Shown here piece by piece: positions 6,275 to 6,592 of a stretch of 6,592 bases of DNA. The notes below the pieces were generated by a model. It saw only the letters and a program-made list of their open reading frames with translations. It had not been told where the DNA came from and did not search any database. Each line of letters begins with the position of its first letter. The first letter of the stretch is position 1. The translations under genes and the position numbers were made by a program. The stretch is from Ahrensia sp. (GTDB taxonomy: Bacteria > Pseudomonadota > Alphaproteobacteria > Rhizobiales > Rhizobiaceae): positions 1 through 6,592 of the forward strand of contig JAHEJF010000096.1 of assembly GCA_024639025.1 (NCBI GenBank), in the 5' to 3' direction.

Positions 6275-6379
6275 GTTCCATTGCATCCGGACCATTCAAT
6301 GCGGTTGATTGCGGTGCTGTGAACTGGCTTGCGAGGAGCGAATGCCAGACGAAAAGCCAAACCCGGTCTGTCAAAAAAG

Positions 6380-6592
6380 CTAGTCGGCGGTTTCAAGCCT
6401 TATCACAACAATCCCGGTTTTTTGCCCCGACTCGACATATTGGAACGCCTCGACAATCTGATCGAGTGCATAGCTCCGATCGAATATTCCCCTATACTTT
6501 CCTTCAGCCATCAAGCCGGCCAGTCGTTGGATGAATTCCGGCGCATCCTCAGGGAAAGGCGTTTGGACACGCCTGCTTCCAACCATGGCAAA
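6380..6592 (-). CDS. Zinc-type (MDR) alcohol dehydrogenase/quinone oxidoreductase, C-terminal part
   Basis: Only the last 70 codons before the TAG at 6380-6382 are in the window; the frame is open at the right edge, so the gene begins outside. The end of the chain (EFIQRLAGLMAEGKYRGI, then DRSYALDQIVEAFQYVESGQ and KTGIVVI) is the usual C-terminus of medium-chain dehydrogenase/reductases of the NAD(P)H:quinone oxidoreductase or NAD(P)-dependent alcohol dehydrogenase group: the last catalytic-domain strands, the helix that places the substrate, and the closing strand that restores the GroES-like domain. The ATG at 6584-6586 is internal, since family members have about 320-340 residues. The coenzyme-binding part and any zinc ligands cannot be seen, so the precise activity is open. 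It is leftward, as is prpE, but 223 bases away, so cotranscription is possible but not shown. Confidence 0.8.
   Translation of the reverse strand, partial: FAMVGSRRVQTPFPEDAPEFIQRLAGLMAEGKYRGIFDRSYALDQIVEAFQYVESGQKTGIVVIRLETAD

Larger units (their letters stand above)
6157..6379. other. Spacer upstream of prpE, probable promoter region
   Basis: These 223 bases separate the stop of the MDR dehydrogenase from the prpE start, both leftward genes, and probably contain a separate prpE promoter. I found no strong -35/-10 pair and no protein. A loose bulged hairpin (CTGGC paired with GCCAG, about 6323-6347) has no T tract and is not called a terminator. Confidence 0.45.

Noticed and set aside
6323..6347. 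Bulged inverted repeat CTGGC/GCCAG as terminator of the MDR dehydrogenase gene
   Set aside because: The stem is interrupted, and no T-run follows it in the direction of transcription.
1..6592. CRISPR array, tRNA/rRNA gene, insertion sequence, prophage or toxin-antitoxin/defence genes
   Set aside because: No regularly spaced repeats, transposase, integrase or defence motifs were seen, no cloverleaf-like RNA was recognised, and nearly all sequence is taken up by housekeeping-type genes.

Overview
The window looks like ordinary chromosomal DNA from an alphaproteobacterium, most likely of the Hyphomicrobiales (Rhizobiales). The main evidence is the first gene, a DUF1013/TrcR-type regulator, a family essentially confined to Alphaproteobacteria. 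The moderate GC content, the rhizobial look of the other proteins, and the absence of phage, insertion-sequence, CRISPR or integrase signatures agree with this. The organism assignment is inference from protein families, not from a marker RNA.

Layout, left to right. (1) A plus-strand trcR-like gene (45-764) is followed by a strong intrinsic terminator (786-818). (2) A compact minus-strand cluster, transcribed leftwards, holds an SDR oxidoreductase (2945-2124), a VOC/glyoxalase-fold protein (2063-1665) and a YafY-like HTH-WYL regulator (1633-923). The gaps are 60 and 31 bases, so it is probably one operon with its regulator last. A perfect 11-bp hairpin sits on the SDR stop codon and carries an SD-like arm. 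(3) A 295-base intergenic region separates this operon from a divergent plus-strand gene. (4) That gene (3241-4173) encodes a soluble CBS-pair/GGDEF diguanylate cyclase with a TTG start and intact active (GGEEF) and inhibitory (RAYD) sites. (5) Convergent with it, on the minus strand, is a full-length propionyl-CoA synthetase of the PrpE type (6156-4237). (6) Upstream of prpE, after a 223-base spacer with short repeats, lies the last ~70 codons of a zinc-type (MDR) dehydrogenase running off the right edge.

How the genes may work together: PrpE activates propionate (or acetate) to the acyl-CoA. The SDR and VOC proteins look like small-molecule redox/isomerase or detoxification enzymes under the WYL regulator. 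The cyclase could couple an adenine-nucleotide-type signal sensed by CBS domains to c-di-GMP. There is no direct sequence evidence that these units form one pathway. I see no obviously new multi-gene system. The points most worth a second look are the stop-codon/SD hairpin in the SDR-VOC junction, the CBS-GGDEF architecture, and the repeats upstream of prpE.
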